Shown one piece after another: positions 10,758 to 22,669 of a stretch of 64,000 bases of DNA. Position numbers and translations under genes: made by a program. This stretch comes from Eublepharis macularius (taxonomy: Eukaryota; Chordata; Lepidosauria; Squamata; Eublepharidae): the NCBI RefSeq assembly GCF_028583425.1, contig NC_072801.1, positions 63,565,766 through 63,629,765 on the forward strand. Direction: 5' to 3'. Every line of letters begins with the position of its first letter. Positions within the stretch are counted from its first letter, which is position 1. The notes under the pieces are model-generated. The model was not told the origin of the DNA and made no database searches. It saw only the letters and a program-made list of their open reading frames with translations.

Positions 10758-11951
10758 ACTTAACAAATATAAAAAACTTTATTTTTAGTCATAAAAATCT
10801 CCACAACACTTACAACAATATGTGCTCCCCATTACAAAGGTACATATACGTCCTTCCATCTGAATATGTCCTTTTTCACACATCTTACCGGCCGCACAAA
10901 ACTCTTGAAATGACAGCTTCTTCCTGGTGCCATTTCCCGTCATGACACCGGTTTGTGGCGCGATTCACGGGAGTCATGACAGGAAATCGTGCCAGGAAGA
11001 TGCCATTGTTCTGAAAGTTTTGCGTGAGTCTGCACAGTTCGTAAGACGTGTGAAAACGGCCAATATTTGATTGAAGCAAAAGAAATTGGGGTGGGGGGGG
11101 TGGGGAGGGGAGGTCTGCCAGGTCCCAGAATATGGGTTGCCTCAGAGCAACACCAAGTGAACAAGCACCTTCCATGTTTGTACAAATCACATCTTGCAGT
11201 TACATCCAAATAGGCTAAGTTATCATTTGTGCTTCCCCTCCTGTCCCAGACGGCAAACTAGTTCCAGACTTTGGCTTGCAATCTTAGAAGAACACACTGT
11301 AAACTTTGCCAAGTAAATACAAACTATAGTTCATGCAAAGTAAACTTGATTCCAAGTGTACTGGAGAAAAGTAAGGGGAAAGGAGGGGCAGGCACAGCCA
11401 TTTTCATGTGCCATCCTATGCCGTAACATTACATCTGACATGAAAATAACTCCCTTCCCCCTCACGCCTTTGAGCATTTATTAGGAATACAGCCAAAGAC
11501 GACAAAACCAGAGAAACAATACAAATATTTAAAGAACTTCTGCACATGTGCACCCTTTCCTCTAGAATTTTTCATGTGAGGATGGATGCTTTTTGCTCAA
11601 TCAGAGTTTCAGTGCAGGCATAGATTTAGGTGCTATGCATTTAGGGCATCACAAGGGACTGTTTGCCCCCCCTCTCCCCCAGCTCTTCTGACATCAGGTG
11701 TATTTTCAGAAGGGAAGAGTTCTCTATGCTCAACATAAACATTTGTGCTTTTGTCTTCCTGTTAAGGGAAATCAGCACTATAAGGTGGTTAGCTTCTCCT
11801 CACCACCATTTCAAGCAACCAGAGAGGGACTAAGAAGATCCAGAAGCATCTTGCTGGTCATCAGATGAAAATTCTTAGCTTAACTCTCCCTTCTCCTCAA
11901 AGTGAGGTTCATGGCCCATAACTGCCCGCTGCCCTCCCCTCCACCTCAGAG
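10758..11951 (-). other. HIRIP3: Probable HIRIP3 3' UTR with two poly(A) signals
   Basis: On the minus strand AATAAA occurs at 11482-11477 and again at 10783-10778. They lie 470 and 1170 bases past the HIRIP3 stop codon, in sequence free of obvious repeats. Either could end the transcript; which one is used cannot be told from sequence. Confidence 0.4.
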
Positions 11952-14900
11952 TCAATCACTTTCATCATCTGAACTGATGACCCCTCTAAGACGGGACCAA
12001 TCTGTTGAAGGGCGGCGGATGGGTGACCCCTCTGGGGATCTGGTTGGCTCCTCTGGCTTGCTGTAGAGACTCCAGACATTACGGCGCTTTGGACGGCCTG
12101 TAGGGATGGAAGCAAGGTGAGAGGAAAGCTGTGTGAATGGACACAATAAGGTGATTTCCCCATGGAGACAGGCTTGTGTGGTATCTGTGTGGCTGATAAA
12201 AATTCAGATACAGGGCAAACATTACGAGGCTTCCACATGGCAGGTTTTCCTACCCTGGTCCCCTGGCCGCAGCTATCCTCACTGCCTCAAAAAAAAATCA
12301 GCAATTGACTATCATCATAACATTATGTCTAACAGTTTTAAATTCCCAGCTTTCATTTTTTAAAAGCCTCTTGCTGCTTTCATTGCCTTTCCCCTTATAT
12401 CTCCGCAATGGAAGGAGCCATTCTCAAAAAATGGAAGCTGAAAATTCAGACAGCCTGTTACACCTATTATAATATGATATTGATACACAACTGCTGACTT
12501 TTTTAAAAAGCCCACCAGAGGTGGGGGAAGGAAATGGCCTCTGCAGGGATGGGGTCAGAGAACGGCTGCCATGCAAGCACAAAAATCCAAATTTTCCCAC
12601 TCACATGGCAGCTATTCAGACTTTACTGTGATCTTTCCCAAAACTTCACAGTAAAGCGGATTTGGGAAAGACTGGAGAAAAGCAGGGGAAATCCTGGGAG
12701 GTGCACAAATAGTCCGTAACTATGCTTCCCGACAGCATTGAACCTGAGATAGAGAACCTGCATGGAAATGGTCTAGGTGCTTGAACATAACCCATTTATT
12801 TGGGCTCCATTCACAAGATCTGAAGTTCAATGGACCTTCAATACAAATCCACTCTTGGTCTTCTCCAATTTATTCTAAGCCACACCCACTCTCCTCCCTG
12901 CTGCCTTCCACTGCAGTTAGGGTAAAGGTAGTCCCCTGTGCAAGCACCGAGTCATTACTGACCGACAGGGGGACGTCACATCACAACGTTTTCTTGGCAG
13001 ACTTTTGTTACGGGGTGGTTTGCCATTGCCTTCCCCAGTCATCTACACTTTACCCCCAGAAAACTGGGTACTCATTTTACCGACCTCGGAAGGATGGAAG
13101 GCTGACTCAACCTTGAGCCAGTTACCTGAACCTGGCTTCCGCCAGGATCGAACTCAGGTCGTGAACAGAGCTTGAGCTGCAGTACTGCCGCTTACCACTC
13201 TGCACCACAGGGCTCCACTGCAGTTACATCATTATTATTCTCTCCCATCCATACTCCACATTTCAAAAAGGCTTCAATCATTCTTTGCATACCCCACTTC
13301 TTTTGGGGCCTTCTTCAGCATGCAAAACCCCAAATCTGAGAAATATATCTTTTAGTATTTTCTTAATGATCAACACAAAAGGCTGAATGCATCCTTTGGA
13401 CTTGAAAAGGAGATGTATGCTAGACACGACAGTAAAATGTGAGTGACCTTTTGTAAGATGGTTAGAAAATTTATGTATCCATAAGTAGACTTTGAGAAAG
13501 TATTGTCATGAAATATTTCTTTTAATTTCCACCCCCGCCCCCCAGAATGTCCTATTTCCCCTTTTCAGTCCATCAATAGCCCTGACCTGGATAGCCCAGA
13601 TGAGCCTAATTTTGTCCAATCTCAGAAGATAAGCAGGGTTGGCCTTGGTTAGTAATTGGATGGGAGACCTCCAATGAATACCAGGGTTGCAGAGGCACGC
13701 AGTGGCAAATCACCTCTGATAATCTCTTGCCATGAAAGCCCCACCTGGGGTCGCCATAGGTCCACTATGACTTGAGGGCACTCTCTACCACCACACCCAA
13801 GAATAACTAGATTTTTCTGGGCTCCCCCCCACCCCGGCCCCCTGTGTCAGCCACACCCCTTCTCTTTGGCTCCTCCCCCCAAACACTATTACCTTCTGTA
13901 ACGATAATGTTGCTGAGATCAAGCGAAGCCACCTCAGCAGCTTCTTCCAGCTTTTTCTTCAGGGCCTTGCACTTGGCCAGAGAGGGCGTCCCTGTGAAAA
14001 GTTGAGGGGAAATATGGACTGGAAGTGAGGCAAGGACTCCCCAAATGCTGAAGCCCAGAAATGGCCACAGAATCAAATAACCTGAGGAGTTAGCCGTGTT
14101 AGTCTGTAGTAGCAAAATCAAAAAGAGTCCAGTAGCACCTTTAAGACTACCAATTTTATTATAGCATAAGCTTTCGAGAATCAAGTTCTCTTCATCAGAT
14201 GCCTGATCAAAACTGGGCCCAGTTTTGATCAGGCATCTGATAAAGAGAACTTGATTCTCGAAAGCTTATGCTATAATAAAATTGGTTAGAATCAAATAAG
14301 GTTGTGCTTCCCTTCCCCAAGAGAAACACTGTGCTTTTAATAGCTGCGTGACAAACAGATATTCAACAGGGGTAGCAAATGGGCAAGATCAGTAACTGTC
14401 CCCACACATGGCTTTCTCTGTTGTGGTCCCCACCTTGTGGAATACCTGGCTCGGGGAGGTGAGGAGGACTCCCACGCTTACATCATTCTGTAAACTATAT
14501 AAAATGGAGTTGTTCAGAGGGCTTTTCTATAAAGGTAACAGGGGTATATTATAACATAACAGTTCAAGCAGGTGCTTTACAAAGGGACTGCAAACTATAC
14601 ATTGTGTATGGCATATACAGTCTATTTTTATCCTGCTGTCACTGCACTTTCCACTGATGTAATATCATTTTTCTGCATTATGTCTGCACTCTGTATCATG
14701 TCTAATATGCTAGGCCAGGGACCCCCCCCCCACACACACAATAAATACACCGGGAAAGAGAAGAATAGAACTCTGCTGTCAAAACAACGTTCTTTTAATC
14801 TTCGCAGCCAATCAGAAGCTGTGCTGGGCAGTCGCCCCATCTGGCCACACTCGCTTTCTAAAAACATTTGGTGGGCACCAGGACAGATGGTAGCACACCC

Positions 14901-17900
14901 CCCCCGTGCCCATGAGCACCACATAGTGGGGACCTCTGTGCTATGCTTATTCCAGTTTCTGTGATCCTAGACATAGGACATTGGTTACTAGAGGTCTTCT
15001 CATAGTGATTGTATTGACTTATACTATGTAATCTGCTCTGAGTCTCAGTGAGAAAGATGGACTATAAAGATAATAAACAAATAAATCACAGGGAAAGCTG
15101 CCTCTGAAAGGTTTCAGTTTTGTAGAAGGTGGGAAGAACAAAACAAGTACCAAGCACTTAAGGTTTTGGGAGAGGGGGAGCTTGAACACACATGCAAGGA
15201 ACACCTGGTGAAATCTTTGAACAGAAAGTAAACAAAATTTTCTGCACTGCTGTTTGTCCCTCCCCATATAAAACCTCCTTGTATCGAGACATCTCATTGG
15301 TCCACCTAGCGTAGTATTGTCTGCTTTTATTGGAAAGGGCTCTTCAGGGCCTCTGGCAAAGGAAGATTGTTCCTAACTCCTGCTACCTGCGGAGATGCCA
15401 GTGATTGAACCCAGTTCCTTCTGCATGCCAACCACATATCCTACTCAGATGAATGCAGCAAAATAAGCAAAAATTGACTTGAATAATTCATATAGTTTGG
15501 CTGCAGAATTCATTTTTGGTGGTCAAAATATGGACTACCTTAACACAGAATTTTAGATTGGGGCGGGGGGCAAAGCATAAACACAGCACAGCCAACTGTG
15601 CCCCTATCCCCTTAGACAGGGAATGAGAAGAGATTGTGCTTGAGCGCATGCTGAATGTCCCAGATTCAGTTGCTGGCATCTCCAGTTTCAGGGATCTCAC
15701 ATAGAAGGTATTGGAAAAGACACTTCCCGGCCTGAGACTTAGGCGAGCTGCTGCCAGGCAGAGTAGATAACATAGAACTACTATGGACTCTTGGTCTGAG
15801 CCAGTAATAAGGCACCTTCATGTGGTTTTGGGACCTTTCTTTTAAGCACCTCCCTAGGAAAACACTTCCCTCCAGGCCACTGTTTGAGATTCTGTCCAGT
15901 TCACCCACCTTTCGCTTACCTTTTAGACCAATGTTTTCCAGTTCCCTCTTCAGGACCTCCAACTGAGCTTTGCGGGAACGGCAGCCCATCAGCAGTTTCT
16001 TGTAGTTCCTGCGCATGCCACATGCCCGGATGTAGCGCTTCAGACGTTGGATTGAGGGGTGATCCTCGCCCTTTGCAGAGTGATGCTCTTTGTTCTGCAA
16101 CAATTGTGGATGGCAGATGATGAAAACCAGAGATCCTTTTCAACCCAGTAGATACCGAGGTGTCCATACTTATTGCTGGGATGTACCACATCTGACTGCA
16201 GATGGGATAATCCAATGTTTCAAACCTCTCCACTACCTAAAATACTTCCTATAATATAAAACTAACATGCCTGGGGGAAAAGAAACATACCTAGAACCTT
16301 CTCATTAGCATGCAAGTTGTGTTGTATACATACAGAATACTTCAGTGACGTGAAGAACATTTGAATATTTGGTTCTCCACCCTGAAAATGCATCATGTGG
16401 AGGAGGGTAGGGACTCATGGTAACGAAGAATGAACTCTGGATATTACCCAGCTCAAACCACCTTACCTTTCCTTGATGTTGCTGTTTGGATGATCTGGGA
16501 CTGTCTTCCTCTCCTGAGCTACTGTGCTCGTCCTCCTTATCTGATTCCCTCCTTGATTCCTCCTTGCTGTTACTTCTGTTTTGGGGCTTCTGTGTTCCCT
16601 TTTCCTGCTGGCGTTTGTTTTTCACCTCTCTCAAAGATATACTACCAGAATCCTCAGAATCACTCGCCGATTCTAGTTCACTGACACTTTCTTGCTGGGA
16701 TTTCTCTGCTCCTTCCTTTTTGGGTTCTTTCTCCTCCTGGCTAGATTCACTCCCAGACACCTCCTTCTTCACCTTTCTCTCTTTTAACAACCGTTTTTGT
16801 CCCTGATTCACACCTGCAGTTTCTTCAGAGCTGCTTTCTGAGTCATTGCTGCTAACAGTTATTTTCTGAGACTGCTTTTTCCCTTTTCCCCTCTGCTCTG
16901 CCTCGCTTAGGGACTCGTTTTCACTGCCACTGGAATTCAGTATTCCCTCCTTTTTTTGTTCGGAGCCCTTCCCTTCCTCTGTCTCGCTTCCAGATTCTTT
17001 TCTGCTCACAATTCTCTTGGGCTTGTGCCCTCCTTGCCGCTTCACTGGATTCTTGCATTTCTGATTTTCCTCCAGTTTCTTCTTGCTCGCCCCCCTCCCT
17101 TGTGCCTTCTTCATCCCTTGTTTTTTTACTTGCTTCTTAAACACCTCCTTTTTTTCCAAATCACTGCCTGGCTCCCCTTTCTCTCTGCTTGCCCTCTGGG
17201 TTTTGGTCACGTATGCATTTTTCATCACTGGGCCGTTGTCCTCAGGCTCATCCAAATCGCGCTCTGACTCTGCCACACTTGCAGCTTTCTTTTGGTGTTT
17301 ATAACCGGCCACCTTCCTCTGTGTCTTCGGCTTCTCCCTTGAAGCATGAGATTTATCGGTGTGATCTTCTGCTCCGGAGTCTCCATGGTCAGAGGAGTCT
17401 GTGGATTTCCCAGTATGCTTTGGGCCACGAGAGACTTGGGCCTTCTTGGAATCAATCCCAGAATCCTCTTCGTCAGAACTAAATTCTAAAAGATAAAAAT
17501 AAGCAACAAAAAGCAGGAAAGGCCTTGAGCAAGGCAAGAGCCAATACGCTAGCTCTGGAATTTCGTACCTCATCTGGTATTCAGTGGCAAATAAAAATTG
17601 TTGCAAATGGCTCCAGGCATGTAATACTGTGGCAAAGCACACCAGCTCCTGTGTGCACTCTCCACAGTGCTGGCCCCATAAAGCAGAACAGCTCTGTGAA
17701 AGCAGTGCATTTGGCTGATTTTCCTTTCTAATATCCTCTCCACTGCTGGTCCCAAACCAAGGAAGGCTGGCAAAAAGTCGACAGTGGCAGCCTAAGGGTG
17801 ATATTATACCACTTTAGAATGCAGTGGGGGAAACGACATACTTGAATGCTTCCTCTGCATACAAACATCTTGCATGCAGAAAACTACCAGATCATGGAAA

Positions 17901-20900
17901 ACGTGGAGCTATCTCCCTTGTTCCCTGACATATAAGCTTTCCATGGGCAGGGAGTTTTTGATGCAGGATTGCATTCAACGACAGTGCCATGCTCCCTGGA
18001 AGGGCAAAATCTGTCTGGACTTCTTTGAGATGTCCAGATTGGCCCTTTCCCTATAGTTTACATAGTTTAGGGCTACCTCTAACAGATTAATAAATCATTA
18101 GCTCTATTAATCTCCAAGCTTTGAACTCATTACCAATGAATTAAGCAAATTACACGTCAAAAGTAGAGAAAGCAGAGAAAGGACTTTTATGAGGATCCTT
18201 AAAAAAGGGCAGTAACTTCAAATTCAGCAAAAAAGGCTTCTGCTTATAGTTAGAAATTCAGCTTTCAGTTTTTGATTTTTCAACTAGTGATGAAATACAA
18301 TTATAAACTCTATAATAAAGAGATTCCCTCTACTGTATTGTCGTCCGGACTACAGAATCCTCCCTAGACAGCTGTACCTCAACAATCCATCAACATTTTC
18401 TTCAAGTGAGGGGAAAAGAGTTTTCAAGTTTTGTTCCCCCACCAAATGTCGCAATCTTAAAACATATTAGAAACAAAACAGCATTATAAAAATGTGACAG
18501 ATTTCAGTAGAACATTGCTGAATAAAGAACAGCAACCGAGACAAGCAATCTGTCTCTTCTTGTCGTATACAAATTATTCTCTCTCATACTAATCAAAAAT
18601 CAAGATTGTCCACCTAGCATGATATGGCATACTCTGACCAGCAGAGGTTTTCTAAGGAGAGAACAGTCTTCCCCTGCTATTTGAAAGCCTTGAATTGGAG
18701 AAGCCAGGGATGGAACCTGGCAACTTCTGCATGCAAAATAGATGCTCTCTGCTGAGCCACAATCTCTCCCCTTCCTCAGTTAATTAAACTGACTGGCTGT
18801 GTTTTCAGGACAGACCAAAGCAAGTGCTCCTTTCCACAGTAAGGCCACCCTTCAGGAAATCTCACGTGCCATTTGCCAAGAACGGTGGAAACCAGCCCTC
18901 TCGCTCACTGGGTCAAGGAGCATTTACAGAGGAGAGAATGGGTTCACATTCAGAACCTTGCCACTTACCCAACACCTTCGCAGTTCGTTGCTTCTTCCGC
19001 TCATGTTTGCTTTCTACCTCATCTTCAGAGTTATCAGAGACACAAATGGGTCTCTTTCGCCTCCCAAAAGTGGCTAAGGGCACTGACTCTTCTTCACCAG
19101 AGTCATCAATCTGTGACCAGGAATGGAGTGGGAAAAGAAAGACTTAGATCATCTTCCCTTCCACAAATGGCACGGTTCTTTCTTCTCCACCTAAGCTGTT
19201 CCCTGAAATGAAGCATCACCGCCCCCCCCCCACTCCTCACATCACTACTTGTACCTGTAACAGGAGCAACTCCTTCTCTATCAGCCGTTTGAGTCGATCT
19301 TTCTCCTCTTTAGTCAAAACCTCTTTCCCAGTGTGGGCGAGATATTTTTTCCGCACAATGGCGTGAGTAAGGACGCTGTAAGGGGTCAGAAGTGGCAAGG
19401 CAGGCATTTATTAAATGTTCACATCTTACACCACCAAATTATATGTACCAAATGAATTTAGGAAGTTAAGCTACAGCTAGTGTAGTGTCATCTCAGGTGT
19501 GAGTCAAAGGGATTCCAGGATCTCTTCCTTAGCGTTCAGCATCTTTCTACCAGTAGTTTAGAAATCCTGCAGAGGCCGCCTTTTACAAGGCCTTGGAATC
19601 CAAGCCTTCTGATCTAAAAGCGCTTCCCTGCGCAAATCTCTGATATGAGGTGAAGTCTGGTTGGGTTTTTCTTCAGCATAAAGACCAAATCATTCTGCAC
19701 ACTTTTATTTTTGCTATCCATGTTCCACTGCAAATACATTAGGCAAGGTAGACTATACCACTGCATATAGTCCATACTATCTGTTGCTGTAAGGAGGTTT
19801 CTACTATGCAATTTTTTCATCATTTAATGTGTCTTGTTACTCCTTATGGTTTGCTTCACCTCTGTTTTCAGATCTCTGGTTGGCTGCAGACTTCTGTGAG
19901 GCAAATCCTATTGCCTTGTTTATTGGATACCCCACCCTATTGATTGTATTGGCTTATTCTGTGTAATCTGTGGATGATAAATAATGTAAATAAACTACTG
20001 CAGCGATACTGACTCTGCAGCTCACGGAGAGCCACATTCAAAATCACCATCAAGCAAAAAAGCTGCTTGACTCCTGCGTGCCCTGTACCACCCCAAACAC
20101 ATATCTACAAGAACATAAGATACAGCTATTAATATTAGCTATATAACTGTAACCTTTTATATTAACGAAGGTACCTCTGAACATATAGGGTTGTCTCACC
20201 CCACCAGCATGGAACCTTCCGTGTCTTGCTTCCCTCTCAGCCTTCTAGCTCTCTCAACATGAGGCACAGTAGCTCAGGTGAGAAACTGGGACTGCCAAAG
20301 TGCCCAGAGAAAGCAAGCAGCTGTGGAAAAAGGGGAATAAAGTCATCCCCACCCCACTTGCCACTTGCTCTTTTCCCAGGTGGCTGCCACATGCGCTGGA
20401 TTTACTGTCTTCTCTGCAGCCAACTTGCTCTCCCCCCAACAGCTGATCAGGTGCTGGGATGAGAGCTTGGAGGCTACAGAGAAGGAGGGAGGAGCTGGAG
20501 AAGATCCCCATTGGTGTTTTTGACAACTCCGTTCCTTGTATCAGAGCCAATGCTTTTGCCTTAATCCACTCTAGGGCTTAGTGTGGTCAAGAACAAGGAG
20601 AAAGCAAGTTGTGGTCACTCACTGCAGTTCCACACACAAAGAACCTGAGACATTAAACTGCTCTCTTGTTTGACACTATGCTGCCTCCTTCTTCTGATAA
20701 ACAGCATTAAGGACACAACCCCAGGCACAAGGTCCACAGCTCAGGACATCTTGCCACTCCCCTCACCCCCTCCATCATTTCAAGGTGGGAACCACCAAGG
20801 GGTGCCAAACTCCAGTGGGACATCATAATAACATTTGATTTATAAGCCACCTTTCAGGACATGCCCACTCAGAGCAGTTTACAAAGTGTTATTATTATTC

Positions 20901-21751
20901 TCACAACAATTGCCCTGTGAGGTAGGTGGGGCTGGGAGAGCTCCAAAGAGCTGGGACTGACTTGAAGTTGGCTTCAAGTGGAGGAGTGGGGAATCAAGCC
21001 TGGTTCTCCAGATTAGAGTCCTGCTGCTCCTAACCACTACACCAAACTGGCTCTCATGGATCTCTCAGGATTACAAATGATTTCCAGGATATAGATCAAT
21101 TATCCTGGGGAAAAATAGCTGCTTTGGTGGGCGGACTCTATGGGATTATATCCCACCGGCGATCCTGCCCCTCCCCAACCCCCTCTCCCCCAAATCCCCA
21201 GGCATTTCCTAACCGAAAGCTGGCGACCCTAAAGCACCTTCCAGCCACAACCACATAGCTCTGCCCACTTTCCTGGAATATGGGGCAGGTGCCAGGCTGG
21301 GGAATGAACAGTGTTCAGAAGAGCTACAGGAGGCAAGTCAAAGAGCCACGTGCAGCTTCCCCACACACTGAGCATCACTGCCATGGAGCGCCGCCAGCAA
21401 TCTCCAATTAAGGCCCACAGAGAACCCGAGTCCTTGATTCACAGCGCCTCTCGTTCCCACCCACCCACCCACCCAGCGGAGGGTTGCCAGCTCCAGGCTG
21501 GGAAATTCCTGGAGATCTGGATGGTGGCGCCTGGAGAGAGTGGGGTTTGAGGAGTGGATGGAGCTTCAGGGAAACTGATCTCTATGGCTTGGAGATCACT
21601 AGTAATTCCGGTAGATCTTCAGCCACCTCCTGGAGGCTGGCAACCCTACCATCAGGGGGAATCCAGGTGTCAGGGACTTCTACCTGAGGTCAGGGCTCCC
21701 TTGGAAAAGACCCCTGACGAAGCTTTCCATGCTCTGCTCCGCCACTGCCAT
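11952..21751 (-). CDS. HIRIP3: HIRA-interacting protein 3, histone chaperone
   Basis: Seven coding exons on the minus strand: 21751-21684, 19375-19255, 19110-18969, 17485-16467, 16094-15920, 13991-13893 and 12097-11952. All introns are GT-AG, and the joined frame is 1770 bases (589 aa plus stop; human protein about 556). Residues 1-63 hold the conserved helical N-terminus (GSPDLSVLTHAIVRKKYLAH), resembling a DEK-C-type domain. Residues 64-450 are a charged, Ser/Glu/Lys-rich disordered stretch, mostly from one 1019-base exon. Residues 455-542 are the conserved HIRIP3 C-terminal block (HPSIQRLKRYIRACG, NYKKLL, KGTPSLAKCKALKKKLEEAA). SLDLSNII followed by GRPKRR resembles the Chz1-type H2A-binding motif. 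The end DWSRLRGVISSDDESD matches human almost residue for residue. In mammals the protein binds HIRA and histones in the nucleus and is a CK2 target; the acidic serine clusters fit that. Its start is head-to-head with INO80E. The intact frame argues for a working gene. Confidence 0.95.
12911..13215 (-). repeat. tRNA-derived SINE (CTGTGGTGCAGAGTGG head), full length
   Basis: Read on the minus strand, it begins with a tRNA-like GGAGCCCTGTGGTGCAGAG and the B box GAGTTCGATCC. It continues through TTGACTCAGCCTTCCATCC and GGTAAAATGAGTACCCAG to a GGGGTAAAGTGTAGATG-like tail. This is a well-known reptile SINE layout (Sauria/ACA type; the name is from memory). It lies in the last HIRIP3 intron. Confidence 0.8.
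13580..13795 (+). repeat. 5S-rRNA-derived SINE, copy 1
   Basis: The sequence AATCTCAGAAGATAAGCAGG, then TTGGTTAGTAATTGGATGGG and AGACC, follows the 3' two thirds of 5S rRNA, including its internal promoter. A SINE body comes next (GGCAAATCACCTCTGATAAT, then CACTATGACTTGAGGGCA). It is therefore a SINE3-like element and not a 5S gene. Confidence 0.85.
14091..14289. repeat. Family B foldback repeat, copy 2, near-perfect palindrome
   Basis: A GTTAGCCGTGTTAGTCTGTA leader is followed by two arms, 14149-14217 and 14218-14286. They meet at GGGCCC without a spacer and differ, by my reading, at one position in 69. The arms carry the family hallmarks TAAGCTTTCGAGAATCAAG and CTCTTCATCAGATGCC. The element lies in a HIRIP3 intron. 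Confidence 0.85.
15295..15455 (-). repeat. tRNA-derived SINE fragment (GTGGCTCAGTGG type)
   Basis: Marks of the type in reverse orientation are GGTCCACCTAGCGTAGTATT, CTGCGGAGATGCCAGTGATT and GAACCCAGTTCCTTCTGCAT (B-box region). The head is degraded. It is intronic in HIRIP3. Confidence 0.7.
18600..18775 (-). repeat. tRNA-derived SINE (GTGGCTCAGTGG type)
   Basis: Reverse orientation. It begins TTGTCCACCTAGCATGATAT and passes through GGGATGGAACCTGGCAACTT. It ends with TGCTGAGCCACAATCTCTCC, the complement of the A-box head. It lies between HIRIP3 coding exons. Confidence 0.8.
20822..21058 (-). repeat. tRNA-derived SINE (GAGAGCCAGTTTGGTGTAGT type), full length
   Basis: On the minus strand the head is GAGAGCCAGTTTGGTGTAGT followed by a degenerate B box (GGCTTGATTCCC). 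The body has CCCCACCTACCTCACAGGGC. The tail is ACTTTGTAAACTGCTCTGAG with ATAAATCAAATGTTATTATG. It ends right against family A copy 3, so the two sit back to back in HIRIP3 intron 1. Confidence 0.8.
21058..21230 (-). repeat. Family A element, copy 3
   Basis: Reverse orientation: GGATTACAAATGATTTCCAG, GGACTCTATGGGATTATATC, then CCAGGCATTTCCTAACCGAA and CTGGCGACCCT. Its first end is trimmed where it meets the SINE. Confidence 0.7.
21481..21647 (+). repeat. Family A element, copy 4
   Basis: Direct orientation with both ends visible (GGGTTGCCAGCTCCAGGCTG and CCTGGAGGCTGGCAACCCTA) but a shortened middle. It ends 37 bases inside HIRIP3 intron 1, just downstream of the first HIRIP3 donor site. Confidence 0.8.
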
Positions 21752-22010
21752 CCCTTCCCGCCAACGGAGTCCTCCAACCTAACAGGATGCTTCTCTCCTC
21801 AAGGACTACTAGGAAATGTAGTCCGAAACTGGCCGCAAGAGCAGAAAGCGCACTGGACGATGGGAAGTGTAGTTCCGCTTCGAGTGGGCGGATCCGTCAC
21901 GCGGATTTAAGAGTGATTGCGCAGTTGCAGACGGTGGTTTTCGGAAAGGTGCCAATGGGAAGGAAGCTAGAGAGCCGCCTTGAACCCTGGGAAATGTAGT
22001 CTTTTTTTTT
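21752..22010 (-). promoter_or_regulatory. HIRIP3: HIRIP3 promoter with three ZNF143/SBS-like motifs
   Basis: Directly upstream of the HIRIP3 start codon are three copies of the ACTACAnnTCCC-type motif recognised by ZNF143/THAP11, all reading on the minus strand: 21806-21824 (imperfect, TTCCTAG core), 21861-21873 and 21986-22000. There is no TATA box and the region is GC-rich, as expected for a housekeeping promoter. The motif matches are seen; binding is inferred. Confidence 0.6.
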
Positions 22011-22035
22011 TTGCTAAGGAGGCTCCTTAGGGAAC

Positions 22036-22135
22036 TAAATCAAAAAGAGTCCAGTAGCACCTTTAAGACTAACCAATTTTATTGTAGAATAAGCTTTCGA
22101 GAATCAAGTTCTCTTCGTCAGATGCCTGGGCTGGT
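22036..22135 (-). repeat. Family B element, copy 3 (single arm)
   Basis: It begins ATCAAAAAGAGTCCAGTAGC and runs through CTTTCGAGAATCAAGTTCTC to CTTCGTCAGATGCC. It is in the opposite orientation to copy 4, which lies 130 bases away. Confidence 0.8.
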
Positions 22136-22159
22136 TGACTAGTATGACATATAGTTGTC

Positions 22160-22461
22160 ATGCTGCAGGTGGAGGCTAGCGATCTCCTGGAATTACAACT
22201 GATTTCCGGGCGAAAGATATTCGTTCCCCTGGAGGAAATGGCTGCTTTAGTGGGTGCATTCTATGGCATTTTTGACCAGTTTCTGTACCATGCATCTGAC
22301 GAAGAGAACTTGATTCTCGAAAGCTTATGCTACAATAAAATTGGTTAGTCTTAAAGGTGCTACTGGACTCTTTTTGATATGGCATTATGTCCCACGGAGG
22401 TCCCTTCCCTCTCTCAAACCTCGCCCGCCTCAGGCTCTACCCCCCAAATCGCCAGGATTTA
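22160..22461 (-). repeat. Family A element, copy 5, split by a family B insertion
   Basis: The left part (22160-22270) has CTGGAATTACAACTGATTTC and GAGGAAATGGCTGCTTTAGT. The right part (22378-22461) has CCCTTCCCTCTCTCAAACCT and CCCCAAATCGCCAGGATTTA. TATGGCATT is present at both break edges (22262-22270 and 22378-22386), so the family B insertion duplicated its target. Confidence 0.8.
22271..22377 (+). repeat. Family B element, copy 4, inserted in family A with target-site duplication
   Basis: It runs from TTTGACCAGTTTCTG through CTGACGAAGAGAACTTGATT to GGTGCTACTGGACTCTTTTT. It is flanked by a 9-base direct repeat, TATGGCATT. An 8-9 base duplication would suit hAT-type insertion, but one site is thin evidence. 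Since it cuts copy 5 of family A, it is the younger of the two. Confidence 0.85.
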
Positions 22462-22669
22462 AGAGTTCTGCAGACACAGGTTTAGCATCATGCTCGCAGT
22501 CAGAAACGTCAATTAAAAAAATGGTTGAATATGCATTCTGAAGAACAGTTCTTTGTAATACAAAAATTTACATCCTGCATTGTGACTATGCCCAAATCAT
22601 CAGCAGCAACGTTTCGTTTTGCACAAGCAGAACGAGCTGTTTCAGAGGTTGCACAACGTTGTTAATACC

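Noticed and set aside
13580-13700. Possible 5S rRNA gene
   Set aside because: Only part of 5S is present, it is mutated, and it is joined to a SINE body found in three other places in the window.
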